Assembly: GCA_016234445.1 (NCBI GenBank)
Contig: JACRBT010000007.1
Coordinates: 1 to 64,000, forward strand
DNA length: 64,000 nucleotides
Direction: 5' to 3'
Source: Chloroflexota bacterium
Lineage (GTDB): Bacteria; Chloroflexota; Dehalococcoidia; Tepidiformales; Tepidiformaceae
This document shows, piece by piece, positions 18,744 to 27,503 of this stretch. Numbering within the stretch: position 1 is the stretch's first letter; each line of letters opens with the position of its first letter. The notes below the pieces were generated by a model. It did no database searches, was not told the DNA's origin, and was given only the letters and a program-made list of their open reading frames with translations. The position numbers and the translations under genes are program-made.

Positions 18744-19115
18744 ATGACCGACGCAATCGCCCTCCTCGCCATCTCCCAAATCGTCTGCCTCGGCGGAATC
18801 GCCTACCTCTACGTCCAGCTCCAGGCGGTCCGCGGCCAGCTTCCCCGGCTCCGCAGCGCCGCGGCCTCGCGCGTCCAGCGCGCCGTCGCCGAAGATCACA
18901 CCCCGTCCGCGCCTCGTTCCGCCACCGTCCGCCCTGGTTCGCCGGCCGCCCGGACAGCTCCCGCCGCCGCGCCCGCGCCGCGCCCCCTCAACGCCGCCAC
19001 CATCGCTGCCCGCATGGACGAACTCGGCGTCGACGTCGCCGCCCTCGCCCGCCGCACCGGCCGCAGCGAAGAAGAAGTGCGCCTCATGCTCCGCCGCCAG
19101 GGGATGAGTCGATGA
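18744..19115 (+). CDS. Membrane-anchored protein with C-terminal HTH-like segment
   Basis: A 123-residue protein: one N-terminal TM helix (about 4-26), an Ala/Pro/Arg-rich linker, then a helical C-terminus (ARMDELGVDVAALARRTGRS) that looks like a short helix-turn-helix. It lies between the sigma-28 gene and the LPDTG gene and overlaps the latter by ATGA. The family is not recognised; the layout recalls the small DUF proteins often found next to fliA. Confidence 0.6.
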   Translation: MTDAIALLAISQIVCLGGIAYLYVQLQAVRGQLPRLRSAAASRVQRAVAEDHTPSAPRSATVRPGSPAARTAPAAAPAPRPLNAATIAARMDELGVDVAALARRTGRSEEEVRLMLRRQGMSR

Positions 19116-19747
19116 CCCTGCGGGCCGCCCTCCTCCTGCTCGCGCTCGCGCCGTTCCTTGCCTTCGGGGCAGGGGGCCAGCCCGCGCGCGCCAACGGGGT
19201 GCCGCAGCTCGTCAAGCTCACCTACCTCGACGGCGTCTCCAACTTCGGCCCCAAAGACGCGGAGGGCGTCCTCGAATTCAGCTTTGCCGAGGCCTACGCC
19301 CGCGTCGACGTGAAGAACCTTCAGCCCCAGGCCGGCATGGTGTATGAAGGCTGGCTCGTCGCCCCCGATGGCAAGACCTTCCTCGTTGGCCAGATCGCCA
19401 TCGCCGCTTCCGGTATCGGCGGGCTCGACACGAAGCTCAACGGCCTCACCCGCTTCGATTACAACCTCTTCGTCGTCACCGCCCGGGCGAGCACCACCGC
19501 GGCCTCGGCAGCGATGCCCGCCCAGAAGTCCATCGCCGGCCGCTTCACCGTGGTCCCCAATACTTCCGATGGCAACCGCACCGACATCCGCCCGAACCAG
19601 CTGCCCGACACCGGCGAACAGGCGGGCAGGAGCCTTGCCTCGCGCCTCGCCCTCACTGCTGCCGCCACCGCCGGGGCAGCCGCCATCGCCATCGTGACGT
19701 TCCGCGTTACCCGCGGCCGAACCGCAACCGGAGGGAAGGGACGATGA
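19112..19747 (+). CDS. LPDTG-motif surface protein in the flagellar operon
   Basis: A 211-residue secreted protein. A signal peptide (about 1-28) is followed by a beta-rich domain whose central part (YEGWLVAPDGKTFLVGQIA) resembles the extracytoplasmic domain of anti-sigma-K-like proteins. The C-terminus is a canonical sortase signal: LPDTGE at 164-169, a hydrophobic helix at about 179-197, and a basic tail (RVTRGR). It overlaps both neighbours by ATGA, so it is co-translated with rod/hook genes. A sortase gene lies at 32522 in the same locus. Confidence 0.78.
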   Translation: MTLRAALLLLALAPFLAFGAGGQPARANGVPQLVKLTYLDGVSNFGPKDAEGVLEFSFAEAYARVDVKNLQPQAGMVYEGWLVAPDGKTFLVGQIAIAASGIGGLDTKLNGLTRFDYNLFVVTARASTTAASAAMPAQKSIAGRFTVVPNTSDGNRTDIRPNQLPDTGEQAGRSLASRLALTAAATAGAAAIAIVTFRVTRGRTATGGKGR

Positions 19748-20499
19748 TCAAAGGCATCTATTCGGCCTTCAACGCCATGGAGGCGGCCTGGAAATACCAG
19801 GACTCCCTGGCCAACAACATCGCCAACGCCGGCACCGCTGGCTTCAAGCGCGAAATCGGCGCTCAGCAGTCCTTCGCCGACATCCTCCTCTCCCAGCGGA
19901 CGCCGATCCCGGCCCCCTTTGCCGCCCGCGTCGAGGCGATCGTCGGCCAGATCGGCTCCGGCACCTTCCTCGCCGAACTCACCACCGACTTCACCAACGG
20001 CGAGCTCCAGCCCACCAACGGAGAATTCGACTTCGCCCTCGACCAGGGCTTCTTCGCCGCCCAGGACGAACAGGGCCGCGTCTTCTACACCCGTGGCGGC
20101 CGCTTCGGCCGTGACTCCGCCGGCGACCTTGTCACTAGCCGCGGCGACCGCGTCCTCGACGAAAATGGCGCCACCATTAACCTCCCGCCGGGCGCCGTCC
20201 ACGTTGGCCTCGACGGCGTGATCGCGATCGCCGGCCAGGACGTCGCCCGCCTCGGAGTCTTCGACTTCACCCCCAACCAGCTCGTCCGCGCCGGAGAAGC
20301 GCACTTCACCAGCGCCACCCCCGGAACGCTCCTCGACGGCGGCGTCCGCCAGGGCTTCATCGAAGGCTCCAACTCCCAGGTCGGCGAAGAGCTGACCACG
20401 ATGCTCGCCGTCACCCGCACTTTCCAGGCCAACCAGACCGTCCTCGCCCGTCTCGATGCCAGCCTTCAGCAGGCTGCCACCGACATCGGGCAGCTCTAG
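19744..20499 (+). CDS. flgF: Flagellar rod protein, FlgF/FlgG family
   Basis: A 251-residue rod protein. The N-terminal rod signature (SLANNIANAGTAGFKRE) and the C-terminal flg_bbr region (LTTMLAVTRTFQANQTVLA) are both present. It may be FlgF or a second FlgG; the two are paired here as in other Gram-positive-type operons. Overlaps the LPDTG gene by 4 bp. Confidence 0.85.
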   Translation: MIKGIYSAFNAMEAAWKYQDSLANNIANAGTAGFKREIGAQQSFADILLSQRTPIPAPFAARVEAIVGQIGSGTFLAELTTDFTNGELQPTNGEFDFALDQGFFAAQDEQGRVFYTRGGRFGRDSAGDLVTSRGDRVLDENGATINLPPGAVHVGLDGVIAIAGQDVARLGVFDFTPNQLVRAGEAHFTSATPGTLLDGGVRQGFIEGSNSQVGEELTTMLAVTRTFQANQTVLARLDASLQQAATDIGQL

Positions 20500-20508
20500 G
20501 AGTAACCG

Positions 20509-21246
20509 ATGGCTACCGTACTCGGCACTTCCGCCGGCGCCCTCCAGAACCTCCAGATCGTCCTCGACGCCGTCGCCGCGAACATCGCTAACGTCAGCAC
20601 CGCCGGCTACAAGAGGATCGACGCCATGACCGAGGGCGTGCCCCAGCTCGATGCCGCCCAGCCAGCCGGCCGGCTCGCCGTCGCCGAAGTCTCGCTCGAC
20701 ATCTCCCTCGGCGCTGCCCAGGGCGGCGCCAACGCCATCAGCTTCGCCCTCCAGGACGACTCGTTCTTCCAGGTGCGGGACACGGATGGCGGGCTGTCGT
20801 TCACCCGGCTTGGCGCAATGCAGGTCGACGGCGCAGGGAACATATCCACCCTCAGTGGCCGCGTCCTCGAACCCCCGGTCCAGCTCCCCTCGGGCTGGAG
20901 CGCCCCCGGCATCAACCACGCCGGCGAAATCACCGCCACCGACGACGCCGGCAATCGCCAGGTTATCGGCCAGCTCACGCTCGTCAGGTTCGTCAACCCC
21001 CGCGGCCTCTTGGTCCTTGGCGAAGGGATGTACCGCGAGACCGCGAACACTGGCGCCCGGACCACCGGCAACCCCGGCAGCCCCGAATTCGCGGCCCTTG
21101 TCCCCGGCTCCATTGAAGCCTCGAACGTCGACCTCGCGACCGAATTCACCAACCTCATCGCCGCGCAGCGCGCCTACCAGGCCAGCGCCCGCTCTTTCAG
21201 CCTCGGTGACGAAATGCTCAAGACCGCCACCGACCTCAGCCAGTAG
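20509..21246 (+). CDS. flgG: Flagellar rod/hook protein, FlgG family
   Basis: A 245-residue rod protein with N-terminal signature VAANIANVSTAGYKRIDAM and C-terminal signature SNVDLATEFTNLIAAQRAYQ, the FlgE/FlgG family pattern. It follows flgF by 9 nt. The length fits FlgG; the hook protein FlgE proper is not in this window. Confidence 0.88.
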   Translation: MATVLGTSAGALQNLQIVLDAVAANIANVSTAGYKRIDAMTEGVPQLDAAQPAGRLAVAEVSLDISLGAAQGGANAISFALQDDSFFQVRDTDGGLSFTRLGAMQVDGAGNISTLSGRVLEPPVQLPSGWSAPGINHAGEITATDDAGNRQVIGQLTLVRFVNPRGLLVLGEGMYRETANTGARTTGNPGSPEFAALVPGSIEASNVDLATEFTNLIAAQRAYQASARSFSLGDEMLKTATDLSQ

Positions 21247-21257
21247 GAGACGCCACC

Positions 21258-21569
21258 ATGAACCGCATTGACGGCCTCAACCCGCTCAGCACCAGCCGTA
21301 CCCGGGAGAACCGCGAAACCGGCGCTGTCGACGGCGGCGCTGGCCACCGCAGCCAGTCCGCGGAGAAGGCCGCCTCCGGGCTCGACCAGGTCAGCCTCTC
21401 CGGCCGCGGCCGCGGCGTCGCCCGGGCGGCGGCGGCCGTCCTCGCCGCTCCCGATGTCCGGGAAGCAAGGGTCGCCGCCCTCAAGGCCGCCATCGCCGGC
21501 GGCACCTACAACCCCGACCCCGCCGACGTCGCCGCTCGCCTGCTCGCCAGCGGCAGTTTCGGAGACTAA
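21258..21569 (+). CDS. flgM: Anti-sigma-28 factor FlgM (first copy)
   Basis: A 103-residue protein with a disordered N-terminal half and a C-terminal helical region (VREARVAALKAAIAGGTYNP, then DPADVAARLL) matching the sigma-28-binding part of FlgM. It stands directly before flgN-flgK-flgL, the usual place. A second paralogue is at 33211. Confidence 0.88.
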   Translation: MNRIDGLNPLSTSRTRENRETGAVDGGAGHRSQSAEKAASGLDQVSLSGRGRGVARAAAAVLAAPDVREARVAALKAAIAGGTYNPDPADVAARLLASGSFGD

Positions 21570-21575
21570 CGCGCC

Positions 21576-22055
21576 GTGGCTACCGTCTCCTGGCTCGAAT
21601 CCCTCCACACCGTCTTGCTCGAAGAGGAGCGGGAGCTTGCCCTGCTCGTCGCCCTCGCCCTCGAGGAGCAGGAAGCCCTCATCCTTTCCGACGCCGAGGC
21701 CGTGACCGCCGTCAGCACCCGGATGCTCTCCGCTGCCGGCCGAATGGAGGCGATCGAGGCCCGCCGCGAAGCCATCCTCGCCGAGGCCGGGTACGCCGGG
21801 TCCACGCTCACCAACATCCTCCCGGTCGCCGCCGAGTCCGGAATGACCACGCTCGCCGACTCCCGCGACAGGCTCGTCTCCCTCGCCAGCGATCTCCGCG
21901 ACGCCCAGGAGCGGAACGCCCGCCTCATCCTCGGCGCCCTCCGCATCCGCGAACGCTGGGCGAACATGCTCGCCAGCATGGGCGCTCCAACCTACGCCGC
22001 CTCGGGCCGCGCTGCCCCGCGGGATGGCTCCACCTATCTCTCCAAGAGCGCCTAG
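21576..22055 (+). CDS. flgN: FlgN-like flagellar export chaperone
   Basis: A 159-residue all-helical protein between flgM and flgK, the usual position of FlgN, which escorts FlgK and FlgL to the export gate. The start is GTG 21576, 6 nt after flgM. Sequence similarity to FlgN is weak; the call rests largely on size, helical content and position. Confidence 0.75.
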   Translation: MATVSWLESLHTVLLEEERELALLVALALEEQEALILSDAEAVTAVSTRMLSAAGRMEAIEARREAILAEAGYAGSTLTNILPVAAESGMTTLADSRDRLVSLASDLRDAQERNARLILGALRIRERWANMLASMGAPTYAASGRAAPRDGSTYLSKSA

Positions 22056-22066
22056 GAGGCTGGCCC

Positions 22067-23473
22067 ATGGGCCTGTCCGTTGGTCTCGATACCGCAGTCC
22101 AGGCCCTTCGCGCCCACCAGTTGGGCGTCGACATCGCCTCCCATAACATCGCCAACGCCCAGACCCCAGGGTTCTCGCGGCAGCGGGCACTCCTTCGCGC
22201 CCTCAACTACAGCTCCGGCAGCAGTTATGCCAGCGGCGGGCTTCTCGGCCGCGCCGGGAACGGTGTCGACGCCAGCGACATCAACCGCGCCCGCGACACC
22301 TTCCTCGATTTCCAGGCCCGCCAGGCTTTCGCCGGCTACGGCCACCAGCGCGCCCTCACCACCGCCCTCGCCCAGACCGAGGTTGTCTTCAACGACCCCT
22401 CCGACCAGGGCATCAGCCAGCTTCTCGGCCGCTTCTGGGCCTCCTGGCACGACGTCGTCAACGACCCCGAGTCCGCCGCCGCCCGCACCAGCCTGGTTCA
22501 TTCCACCACCACCCTCACCACGCGCGTCCGCCAGGCATCCACCGACCTCACGAACCAGCGCACCAACCTCAACCAGCGCGTCAGCGCCATCGGCGACTCC
22601 ATCAACGGCGCCGCCACCGAAATCGCCGCCCTCAACCTCCAGATCGTGAAGGTCGAAGTCGCAGGCAGCGCGGCCAACGATCTCCGGGATCGCCGCGACT
22701 TCCTCGTGGACCAGCTCTCCAGCCTCGCTGAGGTCAGCTACTCCGAACAGGCCAACGGCTCCCTCGATGTGACCCTCGGCGGCCACGCCCTCGTTTCGGG
22801 CACCACCGTCGACGCCGTCACGGCCGTCCCCGACCTCCTCAATCCAGGCATGAACAAGCTCATCTTCAGCAGCGACAGCGCCGGCGTGACCAGCACCACC
22901 GGGGAACTTCGCGGCGTCCTCGATGCCCGCGATGTCGACCTGCCTGCCCTCCTGGCCAAGGTCGACACCCTCGCCGCCGCCCTCATCACCTCCATCAACG
23001 CCGTCCACAGTGCTGGCTTCGGGCTCGACAACTCCACGGGCCTCCTCTTCTTCACCGGCACAGGCGCCTCCGACATCGCCCTCAACTCCGTCCTGGCCGC
23101 GGCACCCCAGCAGATCGCCGCCGCCTCTGCGCTCGGCAGCCCCGGCGACGGCAGCAACGCCCTCGCCATCGTCGACCTCCAGCTGGCCGCCACGATGTCC
23201 GCCGGCACCCAGACTTTCGACGAGTTCTACGGCAGCATCGTCAGCATCCTCGGCGCCGACGCCGCCCGAGCCCGGGATGCCGCCAGTGCCGCCGACCTCA
23301 TGTCTTCCCACCTCGAAGGCCTCCGCCAGTCCACCTCCGGCGTCAACATCGACGAAGAAGTGACTAACCTCGGCGCCTCCCAGCACGCCTACAACGCGGC
23401 TGCCCGCGTCATCACCGCGGTCGATGAAATGCTCGACCAGCTCATCAACCGCACCGGCATCGTCGGGAGATAG
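22067..23473 (+). CDS. flgK: Flagellar hook-filament junction protein FlgK (HAP1)
   Basis: A 468-residue hook-associated protein. The N-terminus has the axial-protein motif (ISHNIANAQTPGFSRQRALL-type; here ASHNIANAQTPGFSR) and the C-terminus the helical motif (SGVNIDEEVTNLGASQHAYN) typical of FlgK. It starts 11 nt after flgN and is followed by flgL after 2 nt. Confidence 0.94.
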   Translation: MGLSVGLDTAVQALRAHQLGVDIASHNIANAQTPGFSRQRALLRALNYSSGSSYASGGLLGRAGNGVDASDINRARDTFLDFQARQAFAGYGHQRALTTALAQTEVVFNDPSDQGISQLLGRFWASWHDVVNDPESAAARTSLVHSTTTLTTRVRQASTDLTNQRTNLNQRVSAIGDSINGAATEIAALNLQIVKVEVAGSAANDLRDRRDFLVDQLSSLAEVSYSEQANGSLDVTLGGHALVSGTTVDAVTAVPDLLNPGMNKLIFSSDSAGVTSTTGELRGVLDARDVDLPALLAKVDTLAAALITSINAVHSAGFGLDNSTGLLFFTGTGASDIALNSVLAAAPQQIAAASALGSPGDGSNALAIVDLQLAATMSAGTQTFDEFYGSIVSILGADAARARDAASAADLMSSHLEGLRQSTSGVNIDEEVTNLGASQHAYNAAARVITAVDEMLDQLINRTGIVGR

Positions 23474-23475
23474 CG

Positions 23476-24363
23476 ATGAGAGTCAGCGAACAGTCCCGCC
23501 AGACCAACCAGCTCCGCTACCTCCAGACAGCGAGCGAGCGTCTCGACCGCATCCAGCAGCAGCTGGCAACCGGCCGCAAGATCGAGCGCGCCAGCGACGA
23601 TCCCTCCGGCGCCGCCCTCGCCCTCGAACACCGGGCCAGCATCAGCTTCGAAGACCAGATGCGCCGCAACCTCGCCAACGGCACCGCCTTCATGAACATG
23701 ACCGAGACCGCCCTCGAAGGCGTCACCGAGGCCTTCCAGCGCGCCCGCGAGCTCACCGTCCAGGCCTCCAACGACGCCCTTTCCCCAAATGAACGCACCG
23801 CTATCGCCCGGGAGATGGACCAGCTCATCCAGCAGCTCGCCCAGCTCGGCAACACCAACTTCGGTGGCGCCTACATCTTTGGCGGCCACCAGACACGCAC
23901 CCCGGCCTTCAGTGTGACCGGGAACCCGCCCACCGCCGTCACCTACCAGGGCGACACGGGACAGAGGATGCATCGCATCTCCCGCGAAGACGCCGTTGCT
24001 GTCAACATCCCCGGTTCCACTGCCTTTGGCACGGTCTTTGCGGACCTGATCGCCCTCCGCGACAACCTCGACGCGGGCGCCCCCGGTGCGGCCATTGCCC
24101 CCAGCATCTCCGTGATCGACGACGCCCTCGACCGCGTCCTCCAGCAGCGGGCAGAGATCGGCGCCCGGGTCAATCGCTTCGCCTCGTCTCTCAGCCGCTC
24201 CGAGGACACCGACACCTCGCTCCAGCAGCTTCGTTCGGACATCGAAGAGATCGACCTCCCGGCGACGATCGTCAACCTCACGGCCCAGGAGGCCTCCATG
24301 CAGGCCGCTCTCGGCGCCATTGGCCGGACCTCGCGGCTCACCCTGCTCGACTTCCTCCGGTAG
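23476..24363 (+). CDS. flgL: Flagellar hook-filament junction protein FlgL (HAP3)
   Basis: A 295-residue flagellin-like protein. The N-terminal D0/D1 helix (RLDRIQQQLATGRKIERASD) and the C-terminal helix are conserved, and the middle (NFGGAYIFGGHQT) is the FlgL signature. It is the last gene of the long operon before the flagellin cluster. Confidence 0.92.
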   Translation: MRVSEQSRQTNQLRYLQTASERLDRIQQQLATGRKIERASDDPSGAALALEHRASISFEDQMRRNLANGTAFMNMTETALEGVTEAFQRARELTVQASNDALSPNERTAIAREMDQLIQQLAQLGNTNFGGAYIFGGHQTRTPAFSVTGNPPTAVTYQGDTGQRMHRISREDAVAVNIPGSTAFGTVFADLIALRDNLDAGAPGAAIAPSISVIDDALDRVLQQRAEIGARVNRFASSLSRSEDTDTSLQQLRSDIEEIDLPATIVNLTAQEASMQAALGAIGRTSRLTLLDFLR

Positions 24364-24434
24364 TCCGGTCACCAGGAGGGAAACCCCCTCCTTGTTCACC
24401 AGATGTCCCCCGTTTGGATGCCTGTTCACCCCCC

Positions 24435-24460
24435 TAAGGGATTCGCGCCACAGCGATAAC
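24435..24460 (+). promoter_or_regulatory. Sigma-28 promoter of flagellin 1
   Basis: TAAG (24435-24438) and GCGATAAC (24453-24460) with a 14-nt spacer resemble the sigma-28 consensus (TAAA / GCCGATAA). The GCGATAAC octamer is repeated in the same place before flagellins 2 and 3. Confidence 0.75.
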
Positions 24461-24552
24461 CATGGGGAGCGACCGCCACAAATTCCAACGCGTGTGGTGG
24501 TCCATCGCCCCGGCCTCCGGGGCAGGGGTAAGGAAGGACATCCGGTAACACC

Positions 24553-25749
24553 ATGGGCATGCAGATTGCAACGAACGCTGCGGCCATCAACGCGCAGCGC
24601 AACCTCGCCAACACGGGCGTCAAGATGGGCAAGGTCCTGGAGAAGCTCTCCAGCGGCTACCGCATCAACCGCGCCTCCGACGACGCCGCCGGTCTCGGCA
24701 TTAGCGAAAAGATGCGGGCACAGGTCCGCGGCAACCAGCAGGCTGTCCGCAACGCCCAGGACGGCATCTCGATGCTGCAGACCGGTGAAGGCGCACTGGA
24801 CGAAGTTCACGCGATCCTCCAGCGCATGCGCGAACTCTCGGTCCAGGCCGCCAACGGCACCTACGCCGACAGCTCGGCCGAGCGCACCTCCATCGGCCAG
24901 GAAATCAACCAGCTGAAGCAGGAGATCGACCGCATCGCCGGGGCGACCAAGTTCAACGGCCAGAACCTCCTGACCGGCACCCTCACCGGCACCCTCGGCG
25001 GCGCCACCGCCACCGACCTGATCGTCGGCGACCAGCTGACCACGACGGCCGTTGCAGCGGTGACCAAGGTGGAAGTGGCCGGGGCGAAGGCCCAGACGTA
25101 CACGTTCACCTCGGGCGGGGCCGGCAGCCTCACGCTGACGGGGGCCGACGGCAGCGCCCAGACCCTTTCGGGCATCACCAGCCTCGCGGCGAACGAGACC
25201 CGGACCCTGAACTTCTCCAACGTCGGTGTCTCGATCACGGTCCAGGCCAACGCCTCGGGCAAGGTCGTCGCCGACATGATCACCGACCTCACCGCGGCCG
25301 CGAACGACACCATCGTCGTCACCGGCTCGGGTGCAGCTTCGCTCCAGGTCGGCGCCAACAGCGGCGACTCCCTGAGCATCAGCTTCGCCGACATGCAGGC
25401 CGCCCAGCTCGGCGCTGGTTCCGACCTCGCAACGCTGATCACCGACGACCTCAACGTCAGCACCCAGGCCAAGGCGAGCACCCTCATCTCGGAGCTGGAC
25501 GGCGCCATCGCCGACGTCAACGCCCAGCGCGGTACCCTCGGTGCCGCCCAGAACCGCCTTGAGCACAGCATCCGCAGCCTTGGGGTCTCGGTCGAAAACC
25601 TCAGCGCCGCTGAAAGCCGCATCCGCGACGCCGATGTCGCCGAGCTCTCGAGCGCGATGGTCAGCCAGCAGATCCTGCAGCAGGCCGGCATCTCCGTCCT
25701 CGCCCAGGCGAACCAGGCGCCGCAGTCGGCCCTCTCCCTCCTGCGGTAA
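24553..25749 (+). CDS. fliC1: Flagellin 1
   Basis: A 398-residue flagellin with conserved N-terminal (MQIATNAAAINAQRNLANTG) and C-terminal (AESRIRDADVAELSSAMVSQ) D0/D1 helices. The central domain of about 190 residues is shared almost unchanged with the two paralogues downstream. It has its own sigma-28 promoter and terminator. The start ATG-GGC-ATG parallels those of the other two copies. Confidence 0.95.
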   Translation: MGMQIATNAAAINAQRNLANTGVKMGKVLEKLSSGYRINRASDDAAGLGISEKMRAQVRGNQQAVRNAQDGISMLQTGEGALDEVHAILQRMRELSVQAANGTYADSSAERTSIGQEINQLKQEIDRIAGATKFNGQNLLTGTLTGTLGGATATDLIVGDQLTTTAVAAVTKVEVAGAKAQTYTFTSGGAGSLTLTGADGSAQTLSGITSLAANETRTLNFSNVGVSITVQANASGKVVADMITDLTAAANDTIVVTGSGAASLQVGANSGDSLSISFADMQAAQLGAGSDLATLITDDLNVSTQAKASTLISELDGAIADVNAQRGTLGAAQNRLEHSIRSLGVSVENLSAAESRIRDADVAELSSAMVSQQILQQAGISVLAQANQAPQSALSLLR

Positions 25750-25777
25750 CCACCACCCTCAACGCCCCTCCAGTAAA

Positions 25778-25810
25778 CAGGGCCCCCTCCAGCGAGGGGG
25801 CCCTGTTTTG
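25778..25810 (+). terminator. Terminator of flagellin 1
   Basis: A perfect 12-bp stem CAGGGCCCCCTC / GAGGGGGCCCTG with loop CAGC is followed by TTTT. Confidence 0.92.
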
Positions 25811-25907
25811 TGCTCCCCGGGTTCGGCCTGTGAAGACTCCCCGCGAGGGAACCCCCTCGCCTCCGCCCGCGCTCTCCCCGCTTTTCGCCCGATCTCCTCG
25901 CTGGCCC

Positions 25908-25935
25908 TCAGGTTTCCCGTCCACGCGGCGATAAC
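25908..25935 (+). promoter_or_regulatory. Sigma-28 promoter of flagellin 2
   Basis: GCGATAAC at 25928-25935 matches the -10 of the other flagellin promoters; the -35 (TCAG, 25908-25911) is weak. Confidence 0.7.
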
Positions 25936-26021
25936 TGAACTGTAACCCGGTGTCCACCAAACACACACCTCATGGTGGACCGGAGAGTGAAAGGCTCCAG
26001 CCGGGCGAAAGGGAAGACCTC

Positions 26022-27221
26022 GTGAGCATGCAAATCGTCACCAACGTCGCTGCCATCAACGCCCAGCGCAACCTCGCGAACACCGGCGTCAAGATGGGCA
26101 AGGTCCTCGAGAAGCTCTCCAGCGGCTATCGCATCAACCGCGCCGCCGACGACGCCGCCGGCCTCGCCATCAGCGAAAAGCTCCGCGCCCAGGTCCGCGG
26201 CAACCAGCAGGCCGTCCGCAACGCCCAGGACGGCATCTCCATGCTGCAGACCGGTGAAGGCGCCCTGGACGAACTCCACAGCATCCTCCAGCGGATGCGC
26301 GAACTCTCCGTCCAGGCCGCCAACGGCACCTACGCTGACGGTTCGGCCGAGCGCACCTCGATCGGCCAGGAAATCAACCAGCTGAAGCAGGAGATTGACC
26401 GCATCGCCGGGGCGACCAAGTTCAACGGCCAGAACCTCCTGACGGGTACCCTCACCGGCACCCTCGGCGGCGCCACCGCCAGCGACCTCATCGTCGGCGA
26501 CCAGCTGACCACCACGGCCGTGGCTGCCGTCACCGAAGTCAACGTCGCCGGGGCGAAGGCTCAAACCTACACCTTCACTTCGGGCGGGGCCGGCAGTCTC
26601 ACCCTGACGGGGACGGACGGCAGCGCCCAGACCCTCTCGGGCATCACCAGCCTCGTCGCCAACGAGACCCGGACCCTGAACTTCTCCAACCTCGGCGTCT
26701 CGGTCACGGTCCAGGCCAACGCCTCGGGCAAGGTCGTCGCCGACCTCATCACCGACCTCACCGCGGCCGCGGACGACACGATCGTCGTCACCGGCTCGGG
26801 CGCGGCCCAGCTCCAGGTTGGCGCCAACAGCGGCGACACGATGAGCATCAGCTTCGTCGACGTCCAGTCGGGCCAACTCGGCGCCGGCTCGAACCTCTTC
26901 ACCCTCATCACCGACGACCTCAACGTCGACACCCAGGCCAAGGCGAGCGTCCTGATCTCGGAGCTCGACGGCGCCATCCAGGACATCAACGCCCTCCGCG
27001 GCGCCCTCGGCGCTTCCCAGAACCGCCTCGAACACGTCGTCAAGAGCATTGGCGTCGCCGTCGAAAACCTGAGCGCCAGCGAAAGCCGCATCCGCGACGC
27101 CGACATCGCCGAGCTCTCCAGCCAGATGGTGAGCCAGCAGATTCTCCAGCAGGCCGGCGTGTCCGTCCTCTCCCAGGCGAACCAGGCGCCGCAAGCCGCA
27201 CTCGCCCTCCTCCAGCGGTAA
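26022..27221 (+). CDS. fliC2: Flagellin 2
   Basis: A 399-residue flagellin, nearly identical to copies 1 and 3 in the terminal helices and very similar in the middle. Differences from copies 1 and 3 include an Arg-for-Gln near the end and ELHSILQRM in place of EVHAILQRM. The start is taken as GTG 26022 (VSMQIVTN) to match the M-x-M start of the others; ATG 26028 is the alternative. Confidence 0.94.
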   Translation: MSMQIVTNVAAINAQRNLANTGVKMGKVLEKLSSGYRINRAADDAAGLAISEKLRAQVRGNQQAVRNAQDGISMLQTGEGALDELHSILQRMRELSVQAANGTYADGSAERTSIGQEINQLKQEIDRIAGATKFNGQNLLTGTLTGTLGGATASDLIVGDQLTTTAVAAVTEVNVAGAKAQTYTFTSGGAGSLTLTGTDGSAQTLSGITSLVANETRTLNFSNLGVSVTVQANASGKVVADLITDLTAAADDTIVVTGSGAAQLQVGANSGDTMSISFVDVQSGQLGAGSNLFTLITDDLNVDTQAKASVLISELDGAIQDINALRGALGASQNRLEHVVKSIGVAVENLSASESRIRDADIAELSSQMVSQQILQQAGVSVLSQANQAPQAALALLQR

Positions 27222-27242
27222 CAGGGACGAGGTCACCCCCTG

Positions 27243-27275
27243 AGGGCCCGGCCAATTTGGCCGGGCCCTTCCCTT
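27243..27275 (+). terminator. Terminator of flagellin 2
   Basis: Stem GGGCCCGGCC / GGCCGGGCCC (27244-27268) with loop AATTT, followed by TTCCCTTT. Confidence 0.88.
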
Positions 27276-27378
27276 TGCGCGACGGATCTCGCCGTTCTGG
27301 CGCCTTGCACTCAGGGGATCCCACTACGGCGACCCCTATCTTTCCCCTAATTCCGGCCGTTTTCCCACCTTCCCTGCC

Positions 27379-27404
27379 AAGATCCCCGAGAACGTGGCGA
27401 TAAC
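27379..27404 (+). promoter_or_regulatory. Sigma-28 promoter of flagellin 3
   Basis: GCGATAAC at 27397-27404 is preceded 15-16 nt upstream by a CAAG/CCAAG -35-like element, as in the flagellin 1 promoter. Confidence 0.72.
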
Positions 27405-27503
27405 TCTCCTGTACCGAACGTCCACCCAAATCACACCCGTGGTGGACAGCCAGGAGTGGAACCCCTTCCTCCCGGCAGGCACCCGAAAGGATCCCGGACA
27501 GTT

